Shown: in pieces, positions 60,181 to 64,000 of the stretch
Position numbering within the stretch: the stretch's first letter is position 1
How the letters are laid out: the number at the start of each line of letters is the position of its first letter
Assembly (NCBI GenBank): GCA_029948255.1
Contig: JALIZF010001939.1
Coordinates: 973,001-1,037,000 of the forward strand
DNA from: Telmatactis stephensoni
Lineage: Eukaryota > Cnidaria > Anthozoa > Actiniaria > Isophelliidae
Length of the DNA: 64,000 bases
Direction of reading: 5' to 3'
Position numbers and translations under genes: made by a program
Notes under the pieces: model-generated
What the model was told of the DNA's origin: nothing
What the model saw: the letters and a program-made list of their open reading frames with translations, nothing else
Databases searched by the model: none

Positions 60181-63100
60181 TATAATTACATGTATATTTT
60201 AATTACTTGATGGATTAGTAAATCATTGGTTTGACGGTAATGCGGATAGGAAAAATTCAAATGTCTAGCTTTCTCAGTTCTTGTGAAAGAATTAGTTTTG
60301 GTGGCAATTAGCAATCAGTCACAACTTACTTTCTAGTCCAAGGTAATTGTTTTGGAATAGGTTTTATGACTGGCATGCAATAATTGAAAACTAAAGCAAG
60401 AATGATTATGTTGAATGTTTTAGAAACGTTTTTGATCAAATGATGATCTTTCATAATTAAAAACCAAATGTGCATGTAGCCAGTTAATATACAATTTGAC
60501 TTGGTTTTGAATTTAAGCTTAAATGTGATTTAACTCCTGTCAGTGGCTCTCCAATATCTATTTCTTTATTGTTATCAAATTGTCATTCTACATTTACTGC
60601 TGCAAATGAACTGTATGGGATAATAATGTAATTTATTGTTAAGCAAAATACATGTACTATTAAAGCAGTATACCTCCACCGAGGTCCTGCCAGCACCAAA
60701 GATATGCTACCTCACTGGCCAGCTGCCTGGTGGTGCTTGCTGTCCCTGCTGGAGTCATACTTGAGGTCATAATCAGTAAATCAATGGCTTCCCTGGTGTT
60801 GGAGGTTATCTGTGAGGATGTCTGCCTGCTCACTGCAGATTTCATGGGTGTATCTTGATGTCATTCATATAACCCAACAGGGTGAAGGTTAGTGTAAATA
60901 TGAGTATGGTTATATTCAGGCTTACTGCACTTTGGATCGCATATGGTGCCAGTACTGACATTGGGGCATGTGATCAACTGAATACATTCCTTTCTGCTGC
61001 TATTAAAATGGAATTATTAAACTGATATAGCGCCAAAACCAGGAACAAAGTCTGTATTAAGTAGGTTGAACTTAATGTAACAATGTTTTAGATTTGGACG
61101 ACATTGATTTTGGCCACATTTTTAGGGTTTTTGGAATGACCTCAAATAAGCCAAAAATGGCAGATTAGTAAAATTGATTTTGGCCACATTTTTAGTGTTT
61201 TTGGAAATCAAATAAGCCAAAAATGGCAGATAGTAAAATATCATTGATTTTGGCCACATTTTTAGTAAAATGACACCTGGATAGTAAAATATCATTTTAT
61301 ATCTGTCATTTTCGTGATAGTAAAATTTACTATCATGTAGCAGATTTTTAGAATTTGGCCACATGCCAAAAATAGCTGATTTGGAACTTGTTGGTAATAT
61401 ATTTTAAAAGTTGATATCACAATAATGAAATTCTCAGATTTCTTGCAAAAAAGAGATCAGATTGATAAATAAAGCTTTAGCAAAATTGACCAAAATGAAC
61501 ACTAAATAAATAGAATTGAAATAGAAATTGAAAGCTAAAATGAGAAATATGTACTAAAATGTTCTTCATTTGATGTAAAGTCTTATTATGTAAGACAAGT
61601 AAACACAGTTTTTTGGAAAATGAGAACAAAGGAAAAATTCACTTTAAACAATGAAATAGCCAGAAGAATTTTAAGACGAAATTGCCCTTAAGGTTTTGAA
61701 CTTGAGCCTTTATCTGAAGGATGATGTCAATGATATCACTTTAAAGTAAGATTTTAACTTTCACTTAATTCAATATCACAAGACATACTCCACACTCGGA
61801 TAATGTTTGTTTTTGTGGTTGGATGCTGGACAAATTTTCATGTCCTTTTGTCTAAAATCATTCTTCCTGAGGAAATTATTAAGAAATTAGGATATTTTGG
61901 CAGAATTTAAATTTAATTGGAAAGTGCAGATTAGCTAAATAGGAAAATGAGAAAAAATATGAAACCTTTATTGTTTTATTGAGCATATTTTATCATTAAA
62001 TATTTTCAGAAATTACATTGCAATTTTTAAATAAATAAATTAATATACTCAATCATGTAGTAATAGGAATTAAGCTATAAAGATATTTACATTCATTTGA
62101 CAATAACAAGAGAGCAGGATACAAAAATACAGTGTATTTTAAGATATAATTATGTAACTGAGTCAGAAGAGTCAAAAAGACAATTCCTAAAGGGAAGTCA
62201 GAGACTTATAAAACTTTAGGAAAATCTTTTTTATAGTTTCATTTGATATTTGAAAGAAAGGATAGAAATTAAAAAGGTGAATTTTGTAACTCAATACTGT
62301 ATGATACATGTATCTTCATTTGACAAAGTGAGTTTTTGGCTAGTAATTGGCATTCCATTGGTAATTCCATTCCATTGTTGGTGAAGAAAATATTGTGAAA
62401 ATGTGACTTAGATAAAAAGTGGATAAAAGAAGTAAAACAACACAGTATGGGTGAATTTCTTCTATGTCAGTTGTGAATTTTTATTAATAATCTTTTAATC
62501 AAAAATATTTCAATCAAAGATTTCAATCAAATCTCAAGGTTAGATACTTTCTGATTATCACTGAAAGAATTTTATTTTTCTTAAGACAAACCTCTTTTTC
62601 CTTCATTAAGTTTTCCTTTGTTATTTTCTTGAAATGAATTTTTAATTTTTGTAGATAAAAACATTTCAATGTCTGACAATGATGGGTAATTTTATTTGTG
62701 TATTATTTATACCAAAATTCATATTTGCATGGCTAATTCTTTAATTAATTTATAAGTGCTCACATTTCTCAGCTTTTAGTGTTTCTTGTGTTGCCTCAGA
62801 GCTCTATCAAGATTGCTTGAGATTTTAACATAAGAGGAGATATTTTCACACCCAAGCAATAGTCAGCTGAAGAATAAGTGTCATCCAATTAAAGCCAAAG
62901 TTATTACTTTCAGAAAGTTTAGGTTATTTGTAAGTGGCTTTGATGAATAAAAGTTGGATAAGTGTTAACCCAAAGTGAAAATTTGAATAAAAAATGAGTT
63001 TTAGGCCTTCTTTTGCTCAATTGCCATGATATGATTCACCTTGAAAGCTGCTAAATTAGAATAAATTGTACAGGATAACAACTTTGTGCAATTCTAGATC

Positions 63101-63480
63101 ATTTTCAAATAGACATTGTATCTTAGTAGATCAATTCCAGACTAACAAAAATAGAATTTGAGAGTAACTTGATCCAAAATAGAAAAGTTGAATTGAAAGT
63201 TTGGGGCTAGTTTTTGGCACTTTTAGCCTTTTGAAAAAAAATTCTAAATTCAAAATATATGTTATAACAAGATACTTATTATAAAGTTTGCATATTTCAT
63301 TAAGAGCAGTGTTTGCGATTCATAGTTAAGCACTACTAGTATCCATAGCAACATGGCTGATTGGCCTTCATTTTAAATCAGACTGTTCAACCTACTTCTT
63401 TCATTCTAGTTTTCTCCTTTTGTTTCTATATCGTTAATGATTGTGTTTTGGTACCAGTTGTACTGGAATGTATTCGCTTT
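60181..63480. other. AT-rich intergenic DNA
   Basis: No convincing gene. A GC-richer island at 60665-60850 has a 61-codon minus-strand frame without recognisable domains. At 61100-61270, GATTTTGGCCACATTTTTAG recurs three times with AAGCCAAAAATGGCAGAT, a small local repeat. Confidence 0.45.
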
Positions 63481-63499
63481 TATTACTTAGGGGGTTGGG

Positions 63500-63656
63500 G
63501 CTGATAGAGTACATGCACTTAATCCGTGAAACACAAATAGTACAAAATAATGCTAAATTATGGTAATTCCTTTGTTTCCTATTGTCTAATCAACACTATT
63601 TACTACTAATTAGTAGTGTTTATTTCACGGATTAAGTGCATGCGCTTTAGAAGCTT
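63500..63656. mobile_element. Short inverted-repeat element
   Basis: ATGCACTTAATCCGTGAAAC at the left is inverted at the right (TTTCACGGATTAAGTGCATG), with AACACTATTTACTACTAATT near the centre. Confidence 0.7.
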
Positions 63657-64000
63657 ATTGATCATGTGCCCTAAGAGTATCTGACACCATCACTGCTTTC
63701 ACTGGGTAGTACAGAATGGATATATCTAGCACTCATATTTACACTCTCCTCTCCCTAGCGGGTTATATGAAAGTCACAGGATATCCCATGGGGTCTGTGG
63801 TGGGTAGGTCTTAGGCATCCTTGCAGATGGCCTTCAGCACCAGGGGGGTCTTGATTTGCTGATTATGGTCTTAAAGTATGACTCTAGCAGGGGCAGTGAG
63901 TATTGCCATAATGGTAATGGTCATAATGGGGTAGTAATACTAGGTGCTGGTGGGGCCTCGGGGAGGTATTTTTTTTAAAAGTCAAATGGACAAAAAAATA
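63657..64000. other. Unassigned window end
   Basis: More GC-rich than the preceding 3 kb. No exon, repeat or element recognised. Confidence 0.35.

Noticed and set aside
60660..60845. 61-codon minus-strand frame (MKSAVSRQTSSQ...)
   Set aside because: The local GC content is higher, but there is no domain, splice site or codon evidence.

Overview
The window is animal genomic DNA: intron-rich genes with GT-AG splice sites, metazoan signalling and matrix protein families, tRNA-derived SINEs, and many palindromic non-autonomous DNA transposons. The divergent Wnt8-type ligand, the polydom-like matrix protein and the repeat style suggest an early-branching animal, most likely an anthozoan cnidarian (sea anemone or coral). 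That placement is inference. No RNA gene, transposase gene or sequence-specific species marker was found.

Three protein-coding genes lie head to tail on the + strand. (1) 1155-3765 holds the last three coding exons of a Wnt8-like secreted ligand; the signal-peptide exon is missing or unrecognised. At the position of the universally acylated serine (CHGxSGSC) it has cysteine. (2) 5113-22819 is a complete 20-exon STRA6-like multipass membrane protein (retinol/RBP-receptor family, 654 codons plus stop). All splice phases join without a break. (3) 28185-57007 is a complete 34-exon secreted mosaic protein of about 2,640 residues. Its first half matches SVEP1/polydom domain by domain (VWA, Cys-rich repeats, Sushi, two HYR, six EGF, pentraxin). 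Its second half has PAN/apple, discoidin, EGF, Sushi and two CUB domains. Two of its Sushi exons each carry one extra base, and the STRA6-like gene seems to have lost one base at its stop codon.

Layout: 1-1154 is unassigned upstream DNA. 3766-5112 holds the Wnt 3' UTR, a pyrimidine microsatellite and the STRA6-like promoter region. 22820-28184 is an intergenic stretch with a 53-bp tandem array, SINEs, one MITE and a TTCC/TTTC repeat. 57008-64000 has more MITEs, then AT-rich DNA with two minisatellites and no convincing gene.

Repeats fill the introns. At least eight MITE or foldback families recur, named A to H here: A (ATGTCTCTG hairpins), B (GAGACCATAATACTAAGAG ends), C (TAGAGTAGATTTCGTATGA ends), D (about 300 bp, CATATCAAACA ends), E (ACGCGCGCTCTGATTGG ends), F (GCCCGCCGCACACG, TTAA-flanked), G and H (AGGCCCGG or AGGCGGCG ends, 3-bp TAA/TTA duplications). 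There is also a 1.9-kb TTAA-flanked foldback element in STRA6-like intron 2. Several insertions are nested, so their relative order can be read. I see no functional link between the three genes beyond the fact that all act at the cell surface or outside the cell.
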